A stretch of DNA of 64,000 nt, taken from positions 434,001 to 498,000 of the forward strand of contig NZ_JACJOU010000015.1 in the NCBI RefSeq assembly GCF_014695725.1, read 5' to 3'. The stretch is from Microcoleus sp. FACHB-672 (GTDB lineage: Bacteria > Cyanobacteriota > Cyanobacteriia > Cyanobacteriales > Oscillatoriaceae). The notes below the pieces were generated by a model that saw only the letters and a list, made by a program, of their open reading frames with translations, had not been told where the DNA came from and ran no database searches. Of the stretch, positions 1 to 9,131 are shown piece after piece. Every line of letters begins with the position of its first letter. The stretch's first letter is position 1. A program made the position numbers and the translations under genes.

Positions 1-904
1 TCAGTTGGAATATCTCATTTGCGGTGGCTCCGCCACAGTTAAGAATAAAATTAGCATGGCGCTGGGCGACTTGAGCGCCTCCAATTTGATATCCTTTCAG
101 ACCGGCTTGCTCAATTAACCAAGCGGCTTTGAGGGGATTGGGATTGCGAAAAACACTGCCACAGCTAGGCAAATGGTAGGGTTGAGTGGTTTGTCGTTCC
201 TTGAGATGTTGCGCCGTTATCGCCATCACCTTTGCCGGCTCTGCTCCAGGCCGCAGTTGAAACGTCGCTTGGCTAACTAAGCGATCGCCGCCTTGGAGTT
301 GGGAACTGCGGTAGCTATAGCCTAGGTCTGGGGCGGTGAGAATGTCTACTGTGCCGCTCGGCGAAAAGACATGAGCGTTCACTAAAATCTCGGCAGTACA
401 GCCGCCGTGGGCACCGGCATTCATCACCACAGCCCCCCCAACGGTGCCAGGAATTCCCACCGCCCACTCTAGCCCTTCCCAGCCCCGCTCTGCAGCTTGC
501 CAAGCAAGGCGAACAAGTGGTTCGCCGGCTGCAGCGGTCACTTGGCCGGTTTCTGCATCAAAGTGAGAGTGGCGCAGGTGGCGAGTGCAAATCACTAAGC
601 CGTCTAGGCCGTGATCGCTCACCAATAAATTAGAACCGGCACCCAACAAAGTAATGGGCACACCTTCAGCAACCGCCCACTCGAAACTTGCTTGCAAGTC
701 GTCCAAGTGGCGGGGCGCAATGTACCATTCAGCAGGGCCGCCTACGCGAAAGGAGGTTAGAGTTGCCAGGGAAACTTGAGACTTAATTTGACAATTCGTT
801 CCTGGCAGGGAAATTGGCGAATCTGGTTTCAAAAAATTGGCCTCGGGAGTGGCAGTCACACTAGCAGTTTTGAAAACACTAGGAGGATCATAGGAAAGAG
901 TCAT
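1..904 (-). CDS. murB: UDP-N-acetylenolpyruvoylglucosamine reductase (C-terminus outside window)
   Basis: MurB reduces UDP-GlcNAc-enolpyruvate to UDP-MurNAc with NADPH and FAD, in the cytoplasm, during peptidoglycan precursor synthesis. My translation from the ATG at 902-904 is open to the window edge, about 301 codons. It shows the FAD-binding GAGSN motif (residues 88-92), the [10 protein letters not shown] block (about 150-159), YSYRSS (196-201) and GSVFRNP, whose serine (about 250) is the usual proton donor. The last residues and the C-terminal catalytic Glu lie outside the window; the TGA visible at positions 1-3 is out of frame. The N-terminal 35 residues before the FAD domain look poorly conserved, so a later start is possible. 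murC lies upstream on the same strand, 104 bp away, so the two probably share transcription. Confidence 0.95.
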   Translation of the reverse strand, partial: MTLSYDPPSVFKTASVTATPEANFLKPDSPISLPGTNCQIKSQVSLATLTSFRVGGPAEWYIAPRHLDDLQASFEWAVAEGVPITLLGAGSNLLVSDHGLDGLVICTRHLRHSHFDAETGQVTAAAGEPLVRLAWQAAERGWEGLEWAVGIPGTVGGAVVMNAGAHGGCTAEILVNAHVFSPSGTVDILTAPDLGYSYRSSQLQGGDRLVSQATFQLRPGAEPAKVMAITAQHLKERQTTQPYHLPSCGSVFRNPNPLKAAWLIEQAGLKGYQIGGAQVAQRHANFILNCGGATANEIFQL

Positions 905-1008
905 GATAATTTAGGTGCTTAAATTCCTATAGACCTACATTCTGAAAGCGGGTAAACAAGCGTTTTTTTTGCTTGTATCAGGGCGCAAGAAACGGATGTT
1001 TCAGCAGC

Positions 1009-2589
1009 TCAGGCGCGACGGTGCGCTTCGTGAGACCGTTCCTGCTCTGACTTTTCATAAAAAGTCATGACCTCTGGAATGATCTGATTTAGATTACCCG
1101 CTCCCAGAAATAAGGCAACATCGCCGGGGAGGAGCGTTTCTGTGAGAAACGCACAAACTGACTGTAAAGACGGTTGATAGTGTACCTGATGATGGTAAGT
1201 GGCAATTAAATCGGCAACTTGCTGACCGCTCACTTGCCCTAAGTCTGGTTCACCGGCGCTATAGATATTCGTAAGAACAACGATATCGGCATCGCTAAAA
1301 GACTGAGCGAATTCTTGCAAGAAGGTGAGGGTGCGGCTGTAGCGGTGGGGTTGAAAGATCGCCACAACCCGTCCGTTCGATTTGCCATTATGGTTTTTGG
1401 TGGAACTGGCTTCGCGATCCTTTGCTCGCAGACTCGCTGCTGCTAAGGTGACGCGGAGTTCGCTAGGGTGGTGGGCGTAGTCATCGACAAATAAAATGTC
1501 GTTGTGTTCGCCTCGAACTTCAAAACGACGCCGTGCTCCTTCAAACGTGGCGACCGCACCGGCGATCGCGGCAAAGTCTAACCCTAATAACCGACCGACT
1601 GCGACCGCTGCCAGGGCGTTGCTGAGGTTATGCCGGCCTAGCAATTTCAAGTTCAGCTGCCCCAAGATTTCCCCGCGTTCCCACACTCTGGCCGTGGTGC
1701 CATCTGCGCGGGTGGCAATACAATCAACGGTATAGTCAGCTCCTGTCTCTGGCTCTAAGCTATAGCTAATTTTTGGTTTTAGGTTATCTCTTACCGTGAG
1801 GCAGTCAATACAGCCCACTAAGGTTTGGCAGCGCCCCTCAAAAATTTTGAAGGTGGCTATTACTTCATCGAGGCTGGCGTAGTGATCTGGGTGATCGAGT
1901 TCGATATTTGTCACAACGCCGATTTGGGCTGAAAGCTTGACGAGAGAACCGTCTGATTCGTCTGCTTCTGCAACTAAATACGGCCCTTCTCCCAGTCGGG
2001 CGTTGCCTTCCCACGCTTTGACTTCTCCGCCCACCACGATGGTTGGATCTAAACCGGCCTGCATCAGCACGTACCCGATCAAGCTACTTGTTGTTGTTTT
2101 CCCGTGGGTGCCGGCTACAGCAATGCTTTGGTACTCTTTGATCAGGGCTGCCAGTAAATCTGAGCGGTGGAAAATCGGACACCCCAAGTCAATCGCCGCT
2201 TGATATTCGGCGTTGCCTGAGTGAATTGCTGTTGAGCAGATTACTTGGGGTAAGTTTGCCGGCGGCTTGCCAACCTTTGATGTGCTCTCCAGCGTTGTGG
2301 TTGCTGCTGCCGCGCCCTGCTTAGAACTCTCGCTCACACCGGCAGGTGCAAACGTTGCTCCAGTTTGATCGCTTGCCGGCTGAAAAAATTCTAAATTACT
2401 TGCGTCTTGACGCCAAAAAATATGAGCGCCAGTTTCCTGCAACCGTTGAGTAATATGGCTAGATTTAAGATCCGAGCCATATACGGGCAGCTGACGCTTA
2501 GCTAGAATATAAGCGAGGGCTGACATTCCTATTCCGCCGATTCCGATGAAATGGAATGGCCTGCCGCTGAAATCTACAGAACTCAGCAT
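1009..2589 (-). CDS. murC: UDP-N-acetylmuramate--L-alanine ligase
   Basis: MurC adds L-Ala to UDP-MurNAc using ATP, the first step of stem-peptide assembly. Starting at 2589 the protein has 526 residues. It shows the Mur N-terminal Rossmann signature GIGGIGMSALA (16-26), the ATP-binding GTHGKTTT loop (160-167) and the DDYAHHP motif of the central domain. I chose the ATG at 2587-2589 because AAGGAG sits 6 nt before it; an upstream GTG pair would add seven codons, but AAGGAG would then lie inside the coding sequence. An unusual low-complexity Ala/Thr/Ser-rich insert of about 43 residues (about 70-112) interrupts the N-terminal domain, and a short polar insert lies in the C-terminal domain before the FQPHRYSR motif. 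It is probably cotranscribed with murB downstream. Confidence 0.95.
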   Translation of the reverse strand: MLSSVDFSGRPFHFIGIGGIGMSALAYILAKRQLPVYGSDLKSSHITQRLQETGAHIFWRQDASNLEFFQPASDQTGATFAPAGVSESSKQGAAAATTTLESTSKVGKPPANLPQVICSTAIHSGNAEYQAAIDLGCPIFHRSDLLAALIKEYQSIAVAGTHGKTTTSSLIGYVLMQAGLDPTIVVGGEVKAWEGNARLGEGPYLVAEADESDGSLVKLSAQIGVVTNIELDHPDHYASLDEVIATFKIFEGRCQTLVGCIDCLTVRDNLKPKISYSLEPETGADYTVDCIATRADGTTARVWERGEILGQLNLKLLGRHNLSNALAAVAVGRLLGLDFAAIAGAVATFEGARRRFEVRGEHNDILFVDDYAHHPSELRVTLAAASLRAKDREASSTKNHNGKSNGRVVAIFQPHRYSRTLTFLQEFAQSFSDADIVVLTNIYSAGEPDLGQVSGQQVADLIATYHHQVHYQPSLQSVCAFLTETLLPGDVALFLGAGNLNQIIPEVMTFYEKSEQERSHEAHRRA

Positions 2590-2995
2590 TTTTAGCTCCT
2601 TACACACCACACCACGCCAATAACACGCGATATCATATCAGGAATTCCTTTTTCCCGATACAACCCGGGATAGATTTAGAGAAGTCCCAAAGTTTCGTTT
2701 CTCACTTTAGAGCAATGACGGCACAGATGATCTAGCTCTGAGACGCTCATTTGTCTATAGCGAGTGTATTTATCTTGACTGTTTAACTTACATCTGTTGT
2801 CCTAGCATTTCCTGAAAAAACAATGATGCCAATAGCATCAGAAATCAGGAACTTGGATTTCTTCAAAAGCGGTATTGGTGGCTTCTGAGAAACAACTGTC
2901 AGATATCAGCGCTACTAAAGTTATAAATCTGAGTATTTGAGAGGTATCCGGACGAGCCGGTAATCTAGAGGTTATTTTCGTCACAGGGAGGGAAA
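2590..2995. other. Divergent intergenic region murC / nadD leader
   Basis: This 406-bp spacer between divergent murC and the nadD leader ORF must hold promoters for both directions. I see no convincing ORF, tRNA or strong terminator. It is AT-richer than the flanking genes. A strong ribosome-binding site (AGGGAGGG, 2985-2992) closes it just before the mini-ORF. Confidence 0.5.
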
Positions 2996-3049
2996 ATGGC
3001 TATATTTATCAAACGCTTTGGCGAAATCCAGCGTTCGAGACTGCGGTGA
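2996..3049 (+). CDS. 17-residue leader ORF coupled to nadD
   Basis: ATG at 2996-2998 follows a strong AGGGAGGG Shine-Dalgarno sequence (2985-2992). The frame runs 17 codons and stops with TGA at 3047-3049, whose A is also the A of the nadD ATG (3049-3051). The peptide is basic (MAIFIKRF... ending SRLR). nadD has no good ribosome-binding site of its own, so the arrangement fits translational coupling: ribosomes load on the mini-ORF and re-initiate on nadD. I do not recognise the peptide. The alternative is that the RBS is fortuitous and nadD starts at the GTG at 3046 or further in. Confidence 0.45.
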   Translation: MAIFIKRFGEIQRSRLR

Positions 3050-3753
3050 TGAAGGGTGGTTGTGAAGGTTTAGGTACGCAGAAAGTCGCAGTTTTTGGCG
3101 GCACCTTCGATCCAGTTCATTTAGGGCATCTGTTAATTGCCCAGACTGCCTCGAGTCAGATGGATCTTGATCGGGTGATTTGGGTTCCCACTCGCTACCC
3201 TCCCCATAAATGTTCACAATCATTGGTTGAGTTTGAGCATCGCTTGGAAATGGTGCGGCAGGCAATCGCAGATAATCCGGCGTTTGTTGTTTCGCCGGTA
3301 GAAATTAATCGCACCGGCTCTTCGTATGCTATCCAAACTTTCATTGAGCTTCAGGCACTCTATCCTGCGATTCAATGGTACTGGATTGTTGGGGCGGACG
3401 CATTCCAAACACTGCCCAAATGGCAATGCCGGGACATTCTAGCTGCGTCTGTTGAGTGGTTGGTAGCACCCCGACTGATGCGAGGGAGTGCTGCTGGAGA
3501 GGTCGGTGAGACCGGCTGGAGCGATGGGATTTACTTGGAGACTCAGATACTTTGCCAACAAGTGGCCAATCATCTGGCTCATACGTCTATGCCGGTGCGC
3601 TGGCAAGTTCTGCAATCGCCTTTGGTGGCAGTCTCGTCAAGTTTGATTCGTCAGTTTTGCCGCGAACACCGCTCAATCCGTTACTTAGTGCCGGAAGCGG
3701 TCAGAATTTACATTGAAGCGGAAAACCTTTATCAGTCCGAAGTTGATCGTTAA
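3049..3753 (+). CDS. nadD: Nicotinate-nucleotide adenylyltransferase
   Basis: NadD transfers AMP from ATP to nicotinate mononucleotide in NAD biosynthesis. The 234-residue product has the nucleotidyltransferase signature GGTFDPVHLGHL near the N-terminus (T/HxGH superfamily), a PTRYPPHK segment, the ARG-like substrate segment around WIVGADAF, and a C-terminal SSSLIRQF that matches the family ISxTxIR motif. The ATG at 3049 overlaps the stop of an upstream mini-ORF; a GTG at 3046 directly precedes it. About ten residues before the catalytic core are not expected in the family, so a later start cannot be excluded. It stands alone on the plus strand between murC and gap2. Confidence 0.93.
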   Translation: MKGGCEGLGTQKVAVFGGTFDPVHLGHLLIAQTASSQMDLDRVIWVPTRYPPHKCSQSLVEFEHRLEMVRQAIADNPAFVVSPVEINRTGSSYAIQTFIELQALYPAIQWYWIVGADAFQTLPKWQCRDILAASVEWLVAPRLMRGSAAGEVGETGWSDGIYLETQILCQQVANHLAHTSMPVRWQVLQSPLVAVSSSLIRQFCREHRSIRYLVPEAVRIYIEAENLYQSEVDR

Positions 3754-4067
3754 TTATTCATTCGGATAATATGCCAAGCATTACTGAGGTAAATTCGTTT
3801 TATCTATTGATTACGCTTGAGTAATTTTTTATCGTTAAAAATTCATAGCCGCTAAAAATGCATTGATCTCGGTTGGGCCTGCTGGGAGTGCCGGCCAACC
3901 AAAATAGCCTGAGCTGTGCGCCCTAGCCAAGTTAAAACCGACCACTTCTTGTTTAAAAAGATGGAGAGCATAGAGGGTACTCTTTTGTGGTATCTTCAAC
4001 ACCAAGTCCCAAAATATAGGCTGGGGCGAACTAGGTATCTATTAAGAAAACAAAGGGGCAAGACGCA
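3754..4067. other. Intergenic region upstream of gap2
   Basis: This 314-bp spacer between the co-directional nadD and gap2 presumably holds the gap2 promoter and leader. No ORF of note and no clear nadD terminator hairpin were seen. The gap2 ribosome-binding site (AAAGGGG) is at about 4051-4057. Confidence 0.4.
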
Positions 4068-5084
4068 GTGATTAGAGTCGCGATCAACGGGTTTGGACGC
4101 ATCGGACGTAACTTCATGCGCTGCTGGATTGGCAGAACCAACAGCCAACTTGAAGTCGTTGCTATCAACGACACTTCTGACCCAAAAACCAACGCTCACT
4201 TGCTGAAATACGACACGATGTTGGGCAAGTTGGACGCCGATATTAGTGCCGATGACAACTCCATTACCGTCAACGGTCATACAGTTAAATGTGTATCAGA
4301 TCGCAACCCTTTAAACTTGCCCTGGGCTGAATGGGGAATTGACTTGATCATTGAAGCGACCGGCGTGTTTATTGACAATGCCGGTGCCTCGAAGCACATA
4401 GAAGCTGGAGCTAAGAAGGTACTGATTACAGCGCCGGGGAAAGGCTCAGACATCGGCACCTATGTGATGGGCGTCAATGACAACGAATACGAACACGATA
4501 AGTTCAACGTCCTGAGCAATGCCAGTTGTACAACCAACTGCTTGGCACCTGTGGTCAAGGTGTTGCACGAGAACTTCAATATTATCAAAGGGACGATGAC
4601 CACCACCCACAGCTATACCGGGGATCAGCGGCTGCTAGATGCTAGCCACCGGGATGTGCGACGTGCACGGGCTGCGGCAATGAACATTGTGCCTACCACC
4701 ACCGGCGCTGCGAAAGCGGTTGCTTTGGTAATTCCAGAAATGAAGGGCAAGCTGAATGGCATTGCTCTGCGAGTGCCAACACCGAACGTGTCGGTTGTGG
4801 ATTTGGTGGCTCAAGTTGAGAAACGGACGTTCGCTGAAGAAGTCAATGAAGCGCTGCAACACGCGGCACAAGGTCAACTCAAAGGCATTTTGGAATACAG
4901 CGATCTCCCCCTGGTTTCTTGTGACTATAAAGGGAATGATGCTTCTTCCATCGTGGATGCTAGCCTGACAATGGTCATGGATGGCGACATGGTGAAGGTT
5001 ATTGCCTGGTATGACAACGAGTGGGGCTACAGCCAACGCGTTGTCGATCTCGCTGAATTGGTCGCTCAGAAGTGGGTTGCTTAG
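4068..5084 (+). CDS. gap2: Glyceraldehyde-3-phosphate dehydrogenase, Gap2 (Calvin cycle) type
   Basis: This enzyme interconverts 1,3-bisphosphoglycerate and glyceraldehyde-3-phosphate. Gap2-type enzymes accept NADPH and serve the Calvin cycle and gluconeogenesis in cyanobacteria. The 338-residue protein has the Rossmann motif NGFGRIGRN (7-15), the catalytic Cys154 in ASCTTNC, and the [22 protein letters not shown]-type segment with the strain's variants. The overall wording, including the [14 protein letters not shown] stretch, matches the Gap2/GapB class rather than glycolytic Gap1. The start is GTG, with AAAGGGG about 10 nt upstream. It converges on thiL across two stem-loops. Confidence 0.95.
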   Translation: MIRVAINGFGRIGRNFMRCWIGRTNSQLEVVAINDTSDPKTNAHLLKYDTMLGKLDADISADDNSITVNGHTVKCVSDRNPLNLPWAEWGIDLIIEATGVFIDNAGASKHIEAGAKKVLITAPGKGSDIGTYVMGVNDNEYEHDKFNVLSNASCTTNCLAPVVKVLHENFNIIKGTMTTTHSYTGDQRLLDASHRDVRRARAAAMNIVPTTTGAAKAVALVIPEMKGKLNGIALRVPTPNVSVVDLVAQVEKRTFAEEVNEALQHAAQGQLKGILEYSDLPLVSCDYKGNDASSIVDASLTMVMDGDMVKVIAWYDNEWGYSQRVVDLAELVAQKWVA

Positions 5085-5129
5085 GAAGTTGGATGCCGGA
5101 TTTAAATTTTTAAACCGTTGATTCCGTAA

Positions 5130-5223
5130 GTGAAACTTAAATGACGAGCGTAGCACATTCAAGTTTCACCTACGTCCGCAGATAAACGCAGATATTTCTA
5201 AATGTGGTTAAATATCTGCGTTT
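5130..5223. terminator. Two stem-loops between convergent gap2 and thiL (terminator-like, repeat-derived)
   Basis: A 9-bp perfect inverted repeat (GTGAAACTT 5130-5138 with AAGTTTCAC 5161-5169) is followed by a 14-bp perfect one (AAACGCAGATATTT 5184-5197 with AAATATCTGCGTTT 5210-5223). It lies between converging genes, so it can end transcripts in either direction, though no long T run follows. The sequence also resembles a dispersed element seen again at 32384-32450. Confidence 0.6.
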
Positions 5224-5253
5224 CTGTTTATTCGGGTTCGTAAAAATTTAAAA

Positions 5254-6270
5254 TTAGAAATGTTTAAATCCTTGGTTAAGAGTCAGTTGCTGAGCGGGAT
5301 AAATACCGGCATTGTCTATTAGCCAAACACCAGCTTGTGAAGAAATTGTTCCGACAATAGCTGCACCGGCACCCAATTGATTTAGCAATTTCTGAGCAAC
5401 TGCTGCCGGCAGGCAAAGCACGAGTTCAAAGTCTTCTCCGCCATATAACGCCCATTCTAAGGCGCGATCTGCCGGCACGAGTTGGTTTAGTGCCGGCGGG
5501 ATGGGAATACTGTTGCGTTCAATTGTCGCGCCAACTGCACTGGCTTGACAGAGTTGCACGATAGCATCTGCTAATCCATCGCTGCTATCCATGCCAGCTA
5601 CAGGGATTGGAGATTCTTGACCAAAAATTTCCCAAAGTAGCGGCAATACATCTAATCTGGGTTTGGGGCGCTGGTGAGCGAGTGTGAGGCTGTCTCGCTC
5701 AGCCGACTGAAGATTTTGACCAAATTCTGGGTGCAGTAATAATTCTAAACCGGCCCGGGAGGCTCCGTGGCAGCCGGTGACGATAATGGCATCTCCAGGT
5801 TGCGCTGCACCACGGCGGATGATCCGATTCGGGTAAGCTTGACCAAAGGCGGTGATCGAGAGAGTAATTATCGGGGAACGGACAATATCGCCGCCGACGA
5901 TGGGGGTGTTGTGCTGGTGCAGGCAGCTCTGCATTCCGTGATAAAGTCTTTCAACCCAACTGACGGGGGTGGTGCCGGTGATGCCTAAACCCACCGTAAT
6001 CCCTGCCGGTTGTGCTCCCATTGCTGCGAGATCCGATAAATTAGCCGCAGCAGCACGCCAGCCGGCATCTTCTGGGGATGTTGTACCTTCGCTAAAATGA
6101 ACGCCATCTACCAACATATCGGTTGTTATTACTAACTGTTGTGCCGGTAACAAATTCATTACCGCCGCATCATCTCCCACCATATCTGGAGGACAGAATT
6201 TGTGTAATCGTTTTAAGAGTCCCTGTTCTCCAATATCTTGAACTTGTAAGGACGGGGGATTATCGGTCAC
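5254..6270 (-). CDS. thiL: Thiamine-monophosphate kinase
   Basis: ThiL phosphorylates thiamine monophosphate to thiamine pyrophosphate with ATP, the last step of cofactor synthesis. The 338-residue protein belongs to the PurM/ThiL (AIRS) fold. It shows the Mg-ATP motif GDDAAV (32-37), the DMLVDGVHF segment, a central VGGDIVRS motif and the GMDSSDGLADA loop, all diagnostic of ThiL. Full length for the family. No TPP riboswitch is recognisable upstream. The Uma2 gene is divergent and gap2 convergent, so thiL looks monocistronic. Confidence 0.95.
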   Translation of the reverse strand: MTDNPPSLQVQDIGEQGLLKRLHKFCPPDMVGDDAAVMNLLPAQQLVITTDMLVDGVHFSEGTTSPEDAGWRAAAANLSDLAAMGAQPAGITVGLGITGTTPVSWVERLYHGMQSCLHQHNTPIVGGDIVRSPIITLSITAFGQAYPNRIIRRGAAQPGDAIIVTGCHGASRAGLELLLHPEFGQNLQSAERDSLTLAHQRPKPRLDVLPLLWEIFGQESPIPVAGMDSSDGLADAIVQLCQASAVGATIERNSIPIPPALNQLVPADRALEWALYGGEDFELVLCLPAAVAQKLLNQLGAGAAIVGTISSQAGVWLIDNAGIYPAQQLTLNQGFKHF

Positions 6271-6480
6271 GAGTTTTTACAACAATGCCGGTTTAATATT
6301 CTTGAATATTATTTTACTGTATTAAGTATATGTTAGATTGATTTCAACATGACTTTTATCTCAATTAAAAACAAAATTTCTTGAATCAGCTATATTTAGA
6401 ATGGGCGATTAAATAAAATCATTGAATAAGCAAAATCCAGATTAAACAAGCCAAAATTAGCTCAGTTAGAGGCTCTCACT

Positions 6481-7137
6481 ATGCAACTTACAACGGAACA
6501 AATAATTTACCCATCCAGTGACGATAAGCCAATGGCAGATAGTACAATTCAGTACAGATGGATTACCCAAATAAAGGGCGGCTGTGACGCAATCTTTAAA
6601 GATGACCCAAATGTATTTGTAGCCGGCGATCTATTTTGGTATCCGGTAGAGGGAAATTCCAACATCTGCCAAGCCCCTGATGTAATGGTGGTGTTTGGTA
6701 GAGGCAAAAGTGATCGTAAATCTTACAGACAGTGGCACGAAGAAAATATTACTCCCCAAGTCATCTTTGAAGTGCGCTCAGAAAGCGACAGTCAGACAAA
6801 GATGGATAAAAAGTTAGTATTTTATAACCGCTATGGAGTCGAAGAATATTACTTGTATGATCCAGCGGATAAAGATTTGAGGGGATGGCGGCGCACGGAC
6901 GGATTATTAGATGTTATTGATCCGATGATCGGCTGGGTTTCTCCTCGTTTGGGGGTGCGGTTTGAGTTGGGTGATGAGGGGTTGGAACTTTACGCACCTA
7001 ATGGGGAAAAGTTTGTTGATTATCTGGAGTTATATCAGCAAAGAGAGCAGGAACGACAGGAGAAGGAATTAGCGCAACAACGAGCGGAACGATTAGCCGC
7101 GCAGTTAAGAGCGGCAGGAATTGAACCGGAGGCGTGA
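6481..7137 (+). CDS. Uma2 family (DUF820) putative endonuclease
   Basis: Uma2/DUF820 proteins are a cyanobacteria-expanded family with a PD-(D/E)XK nuclease-like fold; their biological role is not established. Candidate catalytic positions visible here are Asp67 (APD), Glu97 in FEVRS and Lys110/111, followed by the typical YNRYGVEEYYLYDP segment. The 218-residue length is normal, and the C-terminal 40 residues form an acidic/glutamine-rich helix (QQREQERQEKE...) common in the family. ATG is preceded by a GAGG element. It stands alone between thiL (divergent) and the alanine-repeat cluster, with 228 bp to the next gene. Confidence 0.85.
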   Translation: MQLTTEQIIYPSSDDKPMADSTIQYRWITQIKGGCDAIFKDDPNVFVAGDLFWYPVEGNSNICQAPDVMVVFGRGKSDRKSYRQWHEENITPQVIFEVRSESDSQTKMDKKLVFYNRYGVEEYYLYDPADKDLRGWRRTDGLLDVIDPMIGWVSPRLGVRFELGDEGLELYAPNGEKFVDYLELYQQREQERQEKELAQQRAERLAAQLRAAGIEPEA

Positions 7138-7365
7138 ATTGTTAATTGCTGTAATATTTCAAGCGATTTGTATATCGGCATCTTCTGAAGTGGGAAGGGT
7201 GCCGATTTTTACTTGGATGGGGCTTTGTTACGTTATTTGAAGAGAAGCGCAAGTATAGCGGTAGGGTAAGTGTCTAATTAGCTAAAAAATTGCGGAAAAT
7301 ACGGATTATTTGCCAACCTACAAAGCGTTACCCTGAAAGCAAATCCAAGGTTATACGCTTTTTTT

Positions 7366-8934
7366 ATGACACAACCAAATTTCTGGCAATCACTGACAAA
7401 AACAGCGACAGGGTTTGGAGAAACAATTAGTAACGCTGCCGCACAAGCAACACAAGCGGCAACAGATACGGCAGCCAAAGCCGGCGAAGCGATTAGCAGT
7501 GCGGCATCAGGCACAGCAGCCAAAGCCGGTGAAGCCATTGGCAGTGCGGCATCAGGCACAGCAGCCAAAGCCGGCGAAGCCATTGGCAGTGCGGCATCAG
7601 GAGCATCGATAGCTGTAGCAAAAACCGCAGCGAAAGCTGGCGAAGCTATCAGCAATGGGGCATCAGGGGCAACCGTAGCGGCAACGGAAACCGCACTCAA
7701 GGCAAAAGGATTTTTCAGCAGTGCGGCATCAGGAGCAACTGCGGCGGCAACAGAGAAAGCAGCCAAAGCCGGCGAAGCCATTGGCAGCGCGGTATCAGAG
7801 GCAAGTCAAGCCGTCGTTGGGAAATCTTTAGGAGTAAGTGGAGTCGTTGCCGGCGCTGCCTCTGGTGCCGGTAAAGCAGTTGTGGGGAAAGCGACGGAAG
7901 TTGGCGGTGCAATCGCTAACACTGCATCCAAAGCCGGTCAAACTGTTGCTAAAAAAGCGACAAATGCAGCTGCACCTATTATGGATGCTACTGGAAAAAA
8001 AATTCAAAATGCTAAAAACGTAACAACTGATTGGCTAATTCGCTTCATAGATAAAGTGGATGTTCCTAAAGCCGAAGCTGAAGTGAGACAGCTACAGCAG
8101 CAGTATCCTAACGAAGAACCAAGAAAAATTGCTCATCGTTTGATGGTAGATAAAACGGTGCTTGCAGCCGGCTCAGGTTTGGCTAGCAACTTAGTGCCAG
8201 GAGCAGCACTGGCAATGGCAGGCGTTGATTTGGCAGCGATGACTGCTCTTTCAGCAGAATTGATTTATCAGATCGCTGCTGCTTATGGGCAGGATTTGCA
8301 ATCGAGCGCTCGCAAAGGCGAAGTTATCACAATCTTCACTTTGTCTATGAGTGGAACTTTAGCGCTTGAAGCCGGCTTGGGCTGGTTGGGAAACGTGCCG
8401 GTGGCTGGTGCAATGATTGGTGCAAGCACGAATGCAGCAATGATCTACGCACTTGGATATGGGGCTTGTCGTTTTTATGAAGCCAAGAAGCGAAATTCAT
8501 TGATTTTGGAAGGTACTGTCGTAGATTGTCAGGTTGAGGGTGAGAAATATTTAGAACGTACAATCTCGCAAGAAGTGATAGTTGAGACTGAGAAATATTT
8601 AGAAGGTGCAATCTCGCAGGAAGTGATCATGGATCAAATTTTGATTCATGTTTTTTTAGCCGGCAATCCAGATAAAACAGGGGAAGAACTGTTGCCAGAA
8701 CTGCAAATTTTGAATCTCAGCCCTGCATCATTAGAAGCAATTACGGCTAACATCCAATCTCCACCCTCGTTAGAAACCTTACTTGCTCAAATCAATAGTG
8801 ATTTTGCAGTGCCACTGCTCGTTCAATGTCAAAAAATAGCTCAGTTAGATGGAGTAGTAACCCCGGAAGAAACGCAAGTCATAGAAACTATTATCAATAA
8901 GTTTGGGATTAATATTAATAATGAGGTCAAATAA
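7366..8934 (+). CDS. Alanine-rich repeat (LEA-like) protein with DUF697-like membrane domain
   Basis: I do not recognise a named family for the whole 522-residue protein. The N-terminus (MTQPNFWQSL...) is nearly identical to that of the next gene. Residues about 20-210 are Ala/Gly/Lys-rich 15- and 22-residue repeats built on TAAKAGEAIGSAASG, resembling LEA group-3 or apolipoprotein amphipathic helices. Residues about 215-345 look like a DUF697/YcjF-type helical domain with hydrophobic stretches. A glutamate-rich spacer follows, holding a short duplication (KYLERTISQEVI / KYLEGAISQEVI). The C-terminal 40 residues (CQKIAQLDGVVTPEE...) resemble part of a TerB helical domain. No good Shine-Dalgarno site precedes the ATG. 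The neighbours suggest a joint function at a membrane; that is inference. Confidence 0.7.
   Translation: MTQPNFWQSLTKTATGFGETISNAAAQATQAATDTAAKAGEAISSAASGTAAKAGEAIGSAASGTAAKAGEAIGSAASGASIAVAKTAAKAGEAISNGASGATVAATETALKAKGFFSSAASGATAAATEKAAKAGEAIGSAVSEASQAVVGKSLGVSGVVAGAASGAGKAVVGKATEVGGAIANTASKAGQTVAKKATNAAAPIMDATGKKIQNAKNVTTDWLIRFIDKVDVPKAEAEVRQLQQQYPNEEPRKIAHRLMVDKTVLAAGSGLASNLVPGAALAMAGVDLAAMTALSAELIYQIAAAYGQDLQSSARKGEVITIFTLSMSGTLALEAGLGWLGNVPVAGAMIGASTNAAMIYALGYGACRFYEAKKRNSLILEGTVVDCQVEGEKYLERTISQEVIVETEKYLEGAISQEVIMDQILIHVFLAGNPDKTGEELLPELQILNLSPASLEAITANIQSPPSLETLLAQINSDFAVPLLVQCQKIAQLDGVVTPEETQVIETIINKFGININNEVK
7485..7800 (+). repeat. Degenerate 45/66-bp tandem repeats inside the first alanine-rich gene
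   Basis: A 45-bp unit encoding a TAAKAGEAIGSAASG-type peptide is repeated nearly exactly at about 7485-7605, then gives way to longer diverged units. The same units occur in the downstream paralogue (about 9235-9535), so slippage or recombination between the two genes is likely. Confidence 0.75.
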
Positions 8935-9131
8935 AAAATCTGTAAATATCAGGACATTTTATGTTTAAGAATTCTAGCTTTTTTGATTAAAGAGGTTGTC
9001 AATGAAATTCGCCTTAGTTTACTGAATTCTAGAATTATTCACAAAATCCCCCTTGATGAAAAAAAATCAATCACTTGAATCTCTGAGCTAACTTATTTAG
9101 TTACATTTTAAACTTTTTACCTCTACCACTT

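Noticed and set aside
5254-6480. TPP riboswitch upstream of thiL
   Set aside because: No CUGAGA-type core or matching stem was recognised in the 210-bp upstream spacer.
7366-7800. CRISPR-like regular repeats
   Set aside because: The repeats are in frame, encode a periodic peptide and lack unique spacers; no cas genes are nearby.
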